From positions 1,178,001 through 1,242,000 of the forward strand of contig JBCAMK010000017.1 in NCBI GenBank assembly GCA_038503065.1: 64,000 bases of DNA, written 5' to 3'. Positions 34,517-46,333 of this stretch are shown here, in pieces (the stretch's first letter is position 1; each line of letters starts with the position of its first letter). Origin of the DNA: Paragyromitra xinjiangensis (taxonomy: Eukaryota; Ascomycota; Pezizomycetes; Pezizales; Discinaceae). The notes under the pieces are model-generated. The model was not told where the DNA came from and did no database searches. It worked only from the letters and a program-made list of their open reading frames with translations. A program made the position numbers and the translations under genes.

Positions 34517-34972
34517 ATGAGCACCGAGCCCCAGTCCCCCAACTCCCCACCAGATTTCCCTTCACACCTCGACCCTAAGCAACTAAGCATCCTCCGAGCA
34601 CATCCACATCTATACCCACCAGCGAGCACTGTAATTACGGATTTGAACACGTACGGATTATGCATTGGGTCCGGATGGTATCCGCTTGTGTCATGGCTAT
34701 CGGCTGAGCTCGAGGCCGTGATCGTTAAGTTACCTAACCCTCAGCAGTACCACGCGGTGCAGGTGAAGGAGAAGTTTGGGGGGTTGAGGTTCTATATGGG
34801 ACGTATGACTGATGAGATCGGGGCCTTGATTAATGAGGCCAAGGAGGAGGCTTGGAGAACTTGTGAGGGATGTGGGAAGCCGGGGGAATTGTGCGACCGT
34901 AGTGGTTGGCTTCGGACGACTTGTGGAGATGATGAATGTAGAGTGGGGGCAGTACCAACGGATTCTTCGTAA
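34517..34972 (+). CDS. Small zinc-binding protein resembling a bacterial/phage family
   Basis: 151 aa from the ATG at 34517. The frame is open further up and an ATG at 34259 would give 237 aa; the upstream part is Arg/Thr-rich without domain character and could be leader, so I prefer 34517. The conserved part reads GLCIGSGWYPLVSWL, VQVKEKFGGLRFYMG, then RTCEGCGKPGEL and GWLRTTCGDDEC. The two Cys pairs should hold zinc. The arrangement GW.PL..L, VKEKFGGLRFY, C..CG.PG, GW..T.C is one I associate with uncharacterised bacterial and phage proteins, which suggests horizontal transfer. Function unknown. Confidence 0.65.
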   Translation: MSTEPQSPNSPPDFPSHLDPKQLSILRAHPHLYPPASTVITDLNTYGLCIGSGWYPLVSWLSAELEAVIVKLPNPQQYHAVQVKEKFGGLRFYMGRMTDEIGALINEAKEEAWRTCEGCGKPGELCDRSGWLRTTCGDDECRVGAVPTDSS

Positions 34973-35926
34973 GGCGATAGTGGGTGGGGAGAATGGGTTG
35001 GGTTGAGGAGCGCTACCTGGGGATAAGTTTTAGTGCGCAAAGATATCGCTGGTATTTTGATGGGGTCGGATATTGTTTTTCTATTTCTTCTGTTTCGATT
35101 TAACGGTATATGTAGTAGCTTGACGCATATTAAAGTTCATTTATTCTCACGCTCTCCCTCGCCTAAACTTTCGGGCCTACATTTTACCTATCTCACGTCT
35201 TACTTTCGTAAGTCGGGGTGAGTATAAAACCAAACACGCTGTTTTCGGGGTTTATTGGAGAAGCTTAGATAGGAGAAACTCGTAGCTATTCTCCGTTATC
35301 TCCATTTTGTGCAACGTCTGTGTATGCCAATCAATGCCTGAGACCACGTGGCTTGTGGGAGCTCTTCATATATACAAAGGGTTCACGAGAAGAGATTTGA
35401 TAGTTGCTTGTAGAAAATCGGAGGTGAACTCCGCGGTACTGCCTGCGTTAGTCTCGTGTCTAGCCCCACTGCGTAGCTTGCTGCATGTGAGTAAGGCTCA
35501 ACATAATAGGCTTCCGATGGAACCCATCACTTTTCTCGACCCTGCTTACCTAGGTCAATCACGTGAGGAGCTAACTGTACCGGGCCTCCAGCACCTTGAC
35601 CACATCATTGGTTTCACCTCGTTGGTTTGCGTCTTTAGTTGGGTCGGGTAGGTTATTCTTATGATCACGGGTTATCTTGGTTTGCTGCTCGATGAAGTGA
35701 TTGATTATATGTACTCTTGTCAGCAGTCTGCATTGTTGGCCATAAATAGCGGGGCCATCTTATGATTATCAGACTTGGCAGATTATACATTGAAGATTGA
35801 ACTAGATAGATAGGAGACAAAACTGCATAGATCTATGCGTGCAACTCTTCAGTCCCTCAACTATTGTAGTTGAGCCCTGCTTTAGCGGCCCTTTATAATC
35901 GTCTAAACCTTCTCCCACTATTGCTA
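34973..35926. other. Intergenic, no gene recognised
   Basis: Tail-to-tail region between the zinc-binding gene and receptor gene B. One 114-aa plus-strand ORF (35307-35651) has no domain or splice partners. Confidence 0.35.
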
Positions 35927-38698
35927 CTAATACGCGACTTGTAAGCTAGCAACCGGGATAATTATTGCCCCTATAGCCGCTATAAACGCCGCTACCCCAA
36001 ACCCACCCTGCATGTCACCTGTTACCCTAGTCCACCAAATTGCGTATGTCATCAACCCCCCACAAAATAGTCCAACCAGCAGCCAGACCCTAGTCCAGGA
36101 GGGCTCTTCAATGAAATGGATTCCCCATCCAAGTTTTCTACCTTTCGACTTGTGTGTCAGGCGGCCATTTTTCTTTCTTGGCATTGCTGATAGCAGTTCG
36201 TCGTCTATGGGAGCGCATTTGGGGTTATGAAAAAAATGCATGAACCCTCCAATTGGAGGTATCATTTCGGCGGGTTTAGGGTCGTATTCGTAGTCGGTAT
36301 TTGTTTCCGGCGGCATATCGCATGAATTGCGTATCTCAACGTTTTCTAAATAGAAGAGTTCAAACTACGCGATGAATTATTAACTTTAGATATTCAAGTT
36401 CCTAAAGTAGGATATCCTGGTTGTTGGAAACTGCATGTAATCTTCTTACCTTGACGAAATCTACTCGGGCCAGGACTTTAAGTGACAGAACACACTTATA
36501 CCAACCTCGGTTTGTATAGTATGCTTCTCGTATTGTTGCAAAGAGCGTTTGATCATTCATTGAAGCCGGAATATCCAAGTGTAGCAAATTAATACTCTTT
36601 TGTCCAAGGAAACTCTCGTCGTTAAAGCATAGAAAGAGATATTGATCATCGCTTGGGGTTGGCGTTGGTTGTTGTGGGGATGAAGGAATATTTGCCGTCT
36701 GCTGACCAGATGGAAGGTTGGGTATTTGGGTTCTAGAGCTAGATCTCACCTGTGGAGTGGGCAAAAGGTTGGATATCCGGGTGCTTGCACTTTGGAATCT
36801 GCCAAACGGATTTGAGGGGATACCACTTCTTGCCCTAATGTTTCGTCCCATGGAAAATATTGTAGGTAGCCAACCAAATTTTAGTTCGCGTTTGTCTAAA
36901 TTTCTAAACCTTTCGTTTTGGCGCAACTCCCATCGTCGAGTAGGCTCAAGGTTATGGTCACTAAGCTCTTGAAAGTCATCGGACAGGTCTGCGCCACAGA
37001 CCTAGGATGGTTTTGTTTAGAAGAGTCAATCATGATTTTACCATGAAAGAGTTCTGTACTCACGCATTTCCAGCCTACACGTCTGGAGGAAATCTTATTA
37101 TTTCGATGCTTTGTTAGCACCCATATTATGTTGAACTCCCAGCGTGAGATCATGTATCTGATCCTCAAACTCATATCCCTTAGCTTTTTAGCAGTTTGCC
37201 CGGTGATATTTTGATACTTTCTCGGTAACTTCTCCTGGATGTCTGAAACTTGTTTGTTAGGCTGATGAATTTCTTTAACCCTTTCGTCGTTTTTAAGAGC
37301 TGAAAATGGCTGTTTATCATCGCTTTTCTCGGCTTCCTCCGGAAACTCTCTCCCTGATACAAAGAAATCGCTGATTGACCCTGTTCGCTGGTATGCTTGT
37401 TAGGCAGAGTAAAAACTTGAATAGGGCATTGTGCTCTGGAACTCTGAAGCCGAGAAGGGATCGGTGAGGGATGTCGAACCATGAATAACGAGATGGTCGG
37501 AAATATACTATACCATATTCATAAACCCCACGAGGTTCCAAAAGGTGGATTTCCGAGTGATTATGAGACTTCCAAAGTTGCAATTCGGGAGAAGATCACA
37601 CAACCGTACGGAGTTGCCGTTATAATCATTGGAGATAATCAACCAGCCCTTATTCTCCGGGGTCCCTAGCCACCTCCTCACCCACAAGGTGATTACATCT
37701 GGTCTAAGTTTTCTGGATCGATTGGCAAATTTAGGAAGATGTAATATGGTGCTTATCTGGGAAAAGTCGAGATTCGGATCCTCTCGCTCTGTTGAATAGT
37801 GAGCAAAAATCTGCTCAGCCATTGTTGCTATACTTCGAGCTAAAGAAGTCTGGCTGATAGCGTCCACCCAAAATACCGACGTGTATAGTGAGGAATATCG
37901 GTATGCATACTCGACACTAAGTTGCTGAACTTTTCTTGCACTATCCAGACCATAGAGAATCGCAGTTCGACGTGTACGTGCTAGGGGGCGCCCGTTTACT
38001 GAAACCGGATTTAGAGACTCATGCACCCTTTCTAGTAGATTGTCCTCCCCACTAAAATCTAGACTCCTCTGCATAGGCATCTGTATTGGAATTTTGAAAT
38101 CCGAAGGTGGGGAAATGTTGCTGATTTCTAGTGGGACAAGTTGCCAAAGGTCATCATTACCCTTCTCCAATAGTTCTATAAGCTCGAAGGATTTTCTGCT
38201 ATCCACGGATTTCCATGCAGACCCCTCGCCCATAAGCAGCACCTTTTCTATCCCTATCTCAAGTCGTACCATTCCCTGTGCCGAGTTTGCCAGAAGGCTG
38301 CGAAGTACCTCCGTTATAAGCTCGCCCGCACTCGTAAAAGGATTTACGAGTCCCCAAGAACCCCGTCGATTGTATTTGAAACCTATGGCTTGTATACCGT
38401 ATTTTTGGCTCAATGTCTCCACATTTTCAAAGGGAGAGAGATTTTGAGCCAAAATCCTGGTGATAAGAGTGAGGCTCAATTGCAGCTCCCCGGCCAAAAG
38501 ATCCTGTTGGCCCCTTAGACCCGAGATATTTCCCCATTGTACCAGGCGCTGCTGCTGCGCCCTAAGTCGCCAAGCAAAGTCGTCACAAACTCTCAAGTCA
38601 TCCTTTAAGTTCGAGAGGAGAACGTAGCATTCGATGTTGAGCTCAAATAACCTTTTGATTAAGGGCACACCGTCTGGGCCTTGCCAGGGGGTACGCAT
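35927..38698 (-). CDS. Receptor gene B: HeLo-like, degenerate NB-ARC, two-TM protein
   Basis: Exons 38698-37514, 37387-37064, 37001-36450 and 36364-35927, all in phase 0, give 832 aa. The N-terminus matches the HeLo-like region of gene A (RLRAQQQRLVQWGNISGL). The NB-ARC region aligns closely with A (VEYAYRYSSLYTSVFWVDA), but the P-loop is GLDSARKV where A has GLGGMGKS, and the Walker B position is WLIISNDYN where A has WLVIFDNND. No TPRs follow. The C-terminal half has a Pro/Ser linker, the module LHLDIPASMNDQ, YYTNRGWYKCVLSLKVL, DFVK|FEL, then WGIHFIEEPSW and two membrane helices (VWLLVGLFCGGLMTYAIWW; GVAAFIAAIGAIIIPVA). It probably does not bind ATP normally; a membrane-anchored partner or decoy of A or C is possible. 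Confidence 0.75.
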
Positions 38699-39271
38699 AG
38701 TGTATGTTGTAAGTTCTTAGGAAGTAATCGTATCTGGCATCGAAAATAGCCTGGATTTGCAGATTATTAGTCGCTTTCTCCTTGTTAAGGCTAAGTCATC
38801 GTCGTCCGAGCAGCAGGAATTGGTACCGAAAAAACTATGTGAATAACCCTTACTCCGGGTCTCTAGCCTTCCAGCACTCTTTAAACGCACGCGATCAATA
38901 GAAAAGATAGTATTTTTTGGGTCATGAGCAAAGCCTGAACTTCGACGTGCGACTGAAAAGTGGTAGGAGTGAAAACCAGAACTTGTGGTTGTTGCCTAAG
39001 CGGAGGGAACCTATGCCGTCGAGTTTCAAATCCCGCTCATGATAGGTGATCAAGCCACGTGCCAGACTCAATTCTAGTAACGTGCAAGAAAATAACCTGG
39101 GAGTGCTTTTCGCCAAGTAGGGGAGGTCTTCAATTCCCACAAAAGCATAGCTGTTAGTGGGTGCGCTGTGCCAGCCGAATCCTCGTTTCTGGCCGCTAAA
39201 GTGATGTGAAAAGTCCATGAAGTATACTATGTGTGACCAAGTATACGCATGTCATATTTAGGCAAATTTAA

Positions 39272-39723
39272 GAGCAAAAGTTCGATCTACCCTTGACGAT
39301 TAAGATCTGGTTTAATCTACCCTTTGGGTTTAATTTACCCCCATGAAACTGTATCTCTCCCAAACACAATTCATCCCCGTCATGGCTGCCATCCATAGAA
39401 ATCAGTAGTCCCTTTCCGATAAGATCTTGTATATAGGGGTGTCTCCTAATAGCGGCCAAGCGAAAAGAGGCAGCCCTGCTGTTGCACTTAAGAAGAGGGC
39501 GCCAGGGGCCACAGGCAGGCATGAAAAAAAACGTATGTACTTGCTCTAAATAGCCTGGCAATCTTGCAAATAGTATACCTTTGTCTGGAGCCTGGGAGGA
39601 CCAGAGGTGTAAGTGTAGGTCATGGTATATGAGAAAGAAAAGAGCGAGACTTAGAGGGAGATTAAACCAGAAGGGTAGATTAAACCAGGTCTTAATCGTC
39701 AAGGGTAGATCGAACTTTTGCTC
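39272..39723. mobile_element. 452-bp MULE-type MITE with 9-bp target duplication
   Basis: The 53-bp terminal inverted repeats begin GAGCAAAAGTTCGATCTACC and differ at one base. Each end is flanked by the direct repeat CAAATTTAA (39263-39271 and 39724-39732). A 9-bp duplication is typical of Mutator-like elements. No transposase is encoded, so it is non-autonomous. Nearly identical arms and flanks point to recent insertion. Confidence 0.92.
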
Positions 39724-39905
39724 CAAATTTAAATGTATACATCTAGAGAGCTTCTAAAGAACACACCCAAAAGCGTTGGTAGTAGGATGCTACCAGGGTA
39801 CTTGGCCGCTTAGTAAAACAAGTGGCGTTTCATCCCTAGATACTATTGGTCTACTTTTAGGCTAGTATTTCTTTATTTAACAGCCAAATCCAGAAGTAAA
39901 ATTAA

Positions 39906-39913
39906 TACATGTA
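39906..39913. promoter_or_regulatory. TACATGTA palindrome, site 9
   Basis: About 100 bp downstream of the end of gene C. Confidence 0.35.
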
Positions 39914-40009
39914 GCGATAAACCATGAACATCAAATAGTCCTTCCACTGAATTTTATCCCTTCCAGTCCCCCATAACGCCTCGAAACTCCCAAAATCTTC
40001 CCCCTCCCC

Positions 40010-43000
40010 TCAACTTCGCCTTGCATTCATTCTCGATTGAACTTGCATACCCCAAATTACGGAGACAAATGCCGCTACAGCTACGAAAAATGCTGCCACG
40101 CCATACCCGCCTTGGATATCATTCCTTGATTGGCTGTGTATAACCGCAAATCCCCATGCCAAAATCACAACCATGACGGTCAACATCCAGACTCTAAGCC
40201 AGGAGGGTTCTTCAATAAAATGGATCCCCCATCCATATGCGAAGCCCGTTGGTGGGTGTGCTAAACGACCATTTATTTTCTTTGGAATCGCAGTTATATC
40301 TCGATTATCGGAGCGTGCGCATTTGTGGTGGTGGAAGTAATACATGAAACTTCGGATCGGGGGAATCTGTTCAGGAGGATTGGGGCTGAATTTGTAGTGT
40401 ATATTATCCCTTTGAGGAACTTCGGACCGATTGCATATATCAACAAATTCTTGATCAATAAGCTCAAACTACACGACGAATTTTTGGCTTTCGAGGATTC
40501 CTGGTAATTCATTTCGGTCACCTTTCAACTAAGATTTGTTACCTTAACGAAGTGTACACGCAACAAGACATTAAGTGAGCACCACTGCTTCCACCAACCT
40601 CGATGTTTGTAGTATGTTTCTCGTACTTTTTCATAAAATTCCCGATCCCTCATCGTATTTGGAATGTCAAGGTGTACCAAATTGATCCAAGATCCGCCAT
40701 TGAAGCAGAAAAGTATATAGTGATCAGTACTACCTAAAACCTGTGTCGTTTGTCGTGTAAGTAGAGGGTTATTTGCTGCTTGTGGGTGAAGTGGGGAGGC
40801 TGATTCTTGGGTGATTGGGTTTGGCGGAATTCTCGAGGGGAATGGAGAATTAGGTGTTGCGGTGTTAGAGCTTATTCTCGCTTGAGATCCGGTAGAAGGA
40901 TTGGATGACAGAGCGCTCGAACCCGGTCTCACTTGTGGAGTGGATAAAAGACTGAATATTCGAGTACTGGAGTCTGACCCTACTTGAATAGTTAGACATT
41001 GAGCACTCGAATTCGGCAATTTGCTTAAATAGATGTTTGCTAGGGTTAATACTTCTCCACCCCAATCTCCACCTTAGAATAGAGTCGGAAGTTGGGTCAG
41101 ATGCCGAACCGCAGTTATTTAAATTCCCTTCACTACGATCCAACGCCTGCTCAGGATCGGGACTGTCTCCCGACTGCAAAAAATCACTGAATACATTTGC
41201 ACCACAGGCCTGGTTGCGATTGGTTTTTTTTCAGAAAGACCCAACCATATTTTGAGTGGATAAATCAAAATCGGAAATAGTTACTCACACATTTCCGGTG
41301 TACGCGTATGGGGAATGCGCCATCTATCGAAGGCGGAGCCAATGCCCACGTCATGTCGAATTCCAGACGCGAGATCATGTATTTGATTTCCCATATCGTA
41401 CTGTTGAATTGACTGGTGGCTTGTTCCAGAAGCGAGACAATTCTTGATTCATCTCGGTGCTTCTCGTTTGGGGGATCGCTCGGGCTATCTAAGACCTTCT
41501 CATTCGGTTGTTGGATTTCTTCGACTCCTTCATTACCGTCGATGACTTAGACTAATGTTAGATCGTTATCGGCTTTCAAGACATCTAGATCCCCTTTTCC
41601 TAGCTCTTTCTCTCGGCTAACCATAGTCCACTTACCTAGTTGTGGCGGCCCCCCAGTTGTTCCACCGCCGTCGGTAGCTGGAGCTAAGACTAGACCATCA
41701 TCGGCTCCTAAGATATCAGAACTGGCTTTTCCTGGTTCCTTCTCTTGACTAGCTATGACCCCTCCACAGGTCTGTAGTATCTCTTCAGAGCTTCTGCTGT
41801 CTTTGGGGATCTCAACAAAACCTGGGGAACCAATATAGTTTGTGATTCGTGGATGGTGTCTTGCCAAGACGAAATTCTTTGATCTCTGCTGTCCTAAACC
41901 TCGAGGGCTATCAGTGAGAGAGTCTATGTTGCGAGCAGTTATCAAAGTATCCGGATGTTCCTTTCCAAGAAACTTCTCCTGACTAGCCAAAATTCCCTTA
42001 TACAACTCTAGAGCTTCTTCGGATCTCCCAAGGTTTCCAAGAACACAGGCCATGCTATGAGCGGTACTCAAGGTATCCCAATGTTCTTTACCAAGCACTT
42101 CTGTTTGGCAAGCCAAGACCTGTTTACTCCGTTTCAACGCCTCATTGAACATTCCTAGGCTGTCGAATACAGAAATCATGCTCTGCGCGGTAATCAGGGT
42201 ATGTTGATGATGCTTCCCCAACACCAACGTTCGGCCAGATAGAACTTTTTCGTATAATTCCAGCGCTTCATCGTGTCTTCCTAGACTGTCGAGGATAAAC
42301 GCCATGCTGTGACCAGTATTTAAGGTATCGGGATGCTGCTTTCCTAATATCTTCTCTCGGCCGGCAAGAACTTGCCTTTGGAACCCTAATGCCTTTTCCA
42401 ACCCTCCGAGAGCTTCAAGTATAGAGGCCATATTGTGAGTAGTGGCTAAGGTATCAGGCTGCTCCCTCCCTAGGATTTTCTCTTGGATAGCTAAGGTCTT
42501 TTCGTAGATTTCTAGCAAATCTTCGTACTTCTTACGGTTGTCGGAAGTCATAGATACATTGTTGCCGGTGGCTAAAATCTCTGGATACTCTTTTCTCGCG
42601 ATTTTCTCCTTACCATCCACTGCTTGCGTGTACAACTTCAAAGCCTCTTTAGATCTTTCGAGGTTCTCCAAACAATCAGCCATATCTTTCATAGTGTTCA
42701 AGGTATCAGAATGCTCCTTCCCTAGTAATTTTTCTTGCCTAGGCAAAATGGACTCGTTTAGTTGTAACGCCTCTTCGTAGCATCGGAGACTCTTGAAAAC
42801 CAAAGCAATGTCGTGAATACTCGTTATGACATCCAGATGCTCTTCTCCCAGTACCTCTATCCGCTTTGCCAGGACTTGTTCGTGCCTTCTCAGGGCCTCG
42901 TAAAATTTTTCGATGTTGCTTCGAGTCATAGCCATATCGTCCGAGGTTTCCAGAGCCTCAAGGTACTCTTCCCCCTGTATCCTCCCCGCTCTTTTGGGCC

Positions 43001-45390
43001 AAGTTGGTGCATTCTCGTACATTCCAAGGGTGTTGAGAATGGATGCTAGGCTCTGGACTGAGCTCAAGGTGCCCTGATATTCCTCTCCTAGTATCCTTTC
43101 CCGGAGGGTAAGGACCTGCTCATTCAACTCTAGGGATTCCCTTGACCGTTCAAGGCTGCTAAGGATAGAAGCCTCGCTATGAACCGCATCTAAAGTCTCT
43201 GGATTCTCTGAACCCAATATCTTTTCTCGACCAATTAAAATTTGTTCGCACATATCTAGTGCTTCATTACGGCGTCCTAGCTTATTGAAAACTAATGCCA
43301 GGCCATACGTGATACGCAGCCTATTGAAAGTTGGTTCACCGTTCGAGATCAAGCTATCGTAGAGCAAACTCTTTTGAAAAATTTCCTCCGCATCGGTATA
43401 CCGACAATAAGACATAAAGAGGCCCCCAACCCGTTGCATGGCGTTCGTTACCTCATAGTCAACTTCGTACTCGCCGGTCAAAGATCGAATGTTTTCGAGA
43501 GATTTGTTGATATGGGGAAGAATTTGGTGCGCAAAGGCCCAATCAGCCGTCGTTTGGATCCCTTTAAGCCCAAAAATATCTCCAACTAGGAGAACTGCTT
43601 GTCTAATTGCCCATTGCTGTTCTTCTTCGTTTAATCTCATTCGAATCTCCTTTAGTAATAACGGGTCGAAGGAGAGGCTTTTGGCGAGCCCATTACCACT
43701 TGATTTTGCCAGGGAGGAGGAAAGAAGAGAAGCTATAGCATCAGGGGCCAAATCTTTGTCTAAAAAGATATATATTAGCGTCTAAGCAATATTTTCTCAT
43801 GCTATGAATCTACCTTCTTTTAGCCATTCAATAGCTCTTCCTCGATAGAGCAATTCTTCGGGAATATCTCGGTCCCCAAGAAACGCGCAAAGCCGTATGA
43901 GTCGAGATGCAAGCGGGGAGAGTGATTTGAGTTTAGGCGCAAGCGAGGGGGATAGTATTTTCCAGAGTCCTCTCAGGACCTCACTCAATCTAGGTCTCTG
44001 ATCGGCAACAGGATCTAGCATCTGCTCCACCAATTTGATAATTGCAATGATAACCTCCTGCGACTCCAATTGACCGAATATTGCTAGTGATTTAAGATCT
44101 TGAAGATGCTGCAAAACCTCCGGCTTAACTCCAGCCCCGTCATGAAAATAGTCGCTTATTCTGAGCGGTGTCACCCTTGTGGTCCGACGTTCAGCAAAGT
44201 CCCGAACCCCCTCGGCACCCCAAACGGCGAAGGTCGCAACTTCAGTCAATATGCATCCAAATGACCAGATATCGTACGCTTGGCCAACATCCCCACGCCC
44301 GACTTCGGATTCCGGAGGTCTATATGTCGCTTCGCCGACTCCCATTCCGCTCCCTTTAAAATTGGCAAAACCAAAATCTGCGATCATGAACCTTTCACCC
44401 TGGACTACAATGTTCCTTGGTTTGAGATCGCGGTAATAGCCGAGTAATCTCAATTTTTTCCAATTCTCTGTGGATGCGAAGTTGTGTATGTGGTGCAGGG
44501 CTTCAGCGAGGCCATAGACCCCCCGGAGGAGAGACATTATGGACTGACTACTGTAAGGACGCCCATGATCGGAGCGCAAAAAGTCGTAAAGAGTCATATC
44601 GGCTAAGGGGAAAATCAGGTTGAAGTGACGGCCATCTGGGTAGGTAGTAAGAAGCGGTACGATATTTGGGTGCTCCAACTTCAACAACTGTTCTAGGATC
44701 CTCTTCTCTTTCTCAAAAAATTTTCCAGGGTAGTGGGTAGGTCTTAATTCTTTCCTTGCAAAAAATTTAGCCTAGAATCGTTATAGGTTGTCAGTTATGA
44801 ATGCCGCGAGAAGGGAAGATATATGAAGCCCTCAAGCCATTCCCCAAGCGTACCTCAAATGCCCCGTTCGGTGACGCTTGCAAGCGCTGATGGTCCGCGT
44901 GGATAAGTGTCCTATAGACTGGTCCAAATTCACCATAGCCGATTAATTCGTCTTGGTCAAAAGGGAGGACACAGTTCGGGGGCATTGGGCCGTAGATTAC
45001 GCCTCTAGAGAAAACAGGAGCCAAGAATATGTGCTGTTTCCAGAGAAAGTCTCTGGCCCATTTATCGCCAAACACCAGCAATTTCGAACCCAAGTCCTGC
45101 TCGCTAACCGGGAGTTTATCATCATACATCCCTATTTCGAGAAAATCCGCAAGTTTTTCGGTACTTTCTATGAGTATTAAAGTCGCGAGAACTTTTGAAG
45201 CCTTCAAATGTACCTCATCGACTCTCTGCGCGAGTTCCTCGAGACTGACAGCAGGGTCTTCTTTTAGGAAATCATGGATAACAGATTTAGTCAAAACAGT
45301 CCCTAGGCTGCCCTCTGGCAAAAATAGCCTACCGCTGGCTGACCGCTCGCAAAGGTTCCGGAGGGATTTTTCGATAGTGCTCGAGAGCAT
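40010..45390 (-). CDS. Receptor gene C: protein kinase-TPR-two-TM protein
   Basis: Seven exons on the minus strand: 45390-44854, 44771-43814, 43759-41636, 41545-41289, 41209-41073, 41023-40543 and 40468-40010, about 1650 aa with consistent phases. Residues 1-140 are the helical leader common before fungal kinases of this type (FLPEGS, HIFLAPVFSRG). The kinase has a Gly loop GYGEFGPVY (151-159), Lys186 in FARKEL, YRDLKPRN (Asp294, Tyr for His) and DFGFANF (Asp311), so it should be active. Next comes LCAFLGDRDIPEELLYRG, homologous to the post-NB-ARC part of gene A, then about 12 TPRs, a linker, and the two-TM module seen in gene B (LVHLDIPNTMRD, YYKHRGWW, VHFVK|FEL, WGIHFIEEPSW). The TAA at 41547-41549 lies in an intron with a GTAAGT donor and CTAAC branch. 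A membrane-tied, kinase-output NLR-like receptor is the natural reading. Confidence 0.82.
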
Positions 45391-46333
45391 TATAAGCTAG
45401 GCGATTTATGTTTTAAATTATAGCGCAGAGCGAGTGGAGGTAGGCCGATCTTATTTCGCGAAAAGAGTTGACGTGGTGAAGTCCTGAGGGCTCGACCGAA
45501 GGGATTTCATAGCACAGATAGGTGATCATGCGAAAGTGATGACAGAATCCTCATTGTGCTGGCTTCGAAGCAGTGCTGACGAGATGTTGATAGGCCAAAA
45601 CTGCACCAATCATGATCATTAACTACCAAAAATCTTGGCAGGGGCTTAGATTGGCGAAAGCTATGATGAAACAAGATCAAACAAACCAGATTCATCCAGT
45701 ATTCCCTACCCTAGGGTCGTACAACCTCATTCAGCTTGGGCTATTGTGCAGTAAAGAAGCGTGTGTTCCTTGCTCCTATTGGGATTCTTTTCCTATTCCT
45801 GGCATTTAGTTTCTAAGGTCCTCAGTACGTCTTTTCTGTGATCCAGCTTTACTGCTCTATTCCACGTCGTTCATCCAATCAATGTCCCGTGTCATAATAC
45901 CGAGTGATATTTCATGACTTCATGTGATCTTCAAGCGCTGCAACAGCCTAGATCCGCCTACCGTAAACCTACTACTCGTGAATTTAAAAAGTATCGAGCG
46001 AGCCGGAACCATAACCCACGCTGGGTGCGTATCCCATTCGCGCCCAAAAAAGATTGTGGTTTATTTTTAAGACAGCTCAGTGTTTATTTAACCTTTTATC
46101 TTTCATTTGCACACACTTCCAAGTTGTTTGGACCACAATTGCTGAACTTAGATGCATCAGTTCATTTTCATCGCTGTGGGTTAGGGTTTCGGCTCGCTTG
46201 ATACTAAATAAATTCGCGAGTACCTCAGCGCTTCAAACTCAATTACTTTTATTCTCCCCAAAATATTTTACACAACTCACAGACCTTTCTTCAACACAAT
46301 CCCAAACACACTCACAAGTGGTATACAACCCCC
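45391..46333. other. Intergenic between receptor gene C and ERB1
   Basis: Promoter of gene C and 3' flank of ERB1. No gene, repeat or TACATGTA site seen. Confidence 0.4.

Larger units (their letters stand above)
38699..40009. other. Intergenic between receptor genes B and C
   Basis: Upstream of B and downstream of C. Holds the MULE-type MITE at 39272-39723 and one TACATGTA at 39906. ORFs here are short or lie inside the MITE. Confidence 0.5.

Noticed and set aside
35307..35651. 114-aa plus-strand ORF
   Set aside because: No recognisable features; fits chance in this length of DNA.
39268..39726. 152-aa minus-strand ORF
   Set aside because: It coincides almost exactly with the MULE-type MITE and has no domain character.
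41024..41072. Apparent frameshift in the C-terminal part of gene C
   Set aside because: A 49-bp intron with GTGGAG donor and TTTAAG acceptor restores the frame that matches gene B.
41547..41549. TAA ending the kinase-TPR frame of gene C
   Set aside because: It is intronic: donor GTAAGT at 41635, CTAAC branch and acceptor before 41545 join the frame to the linker exon.
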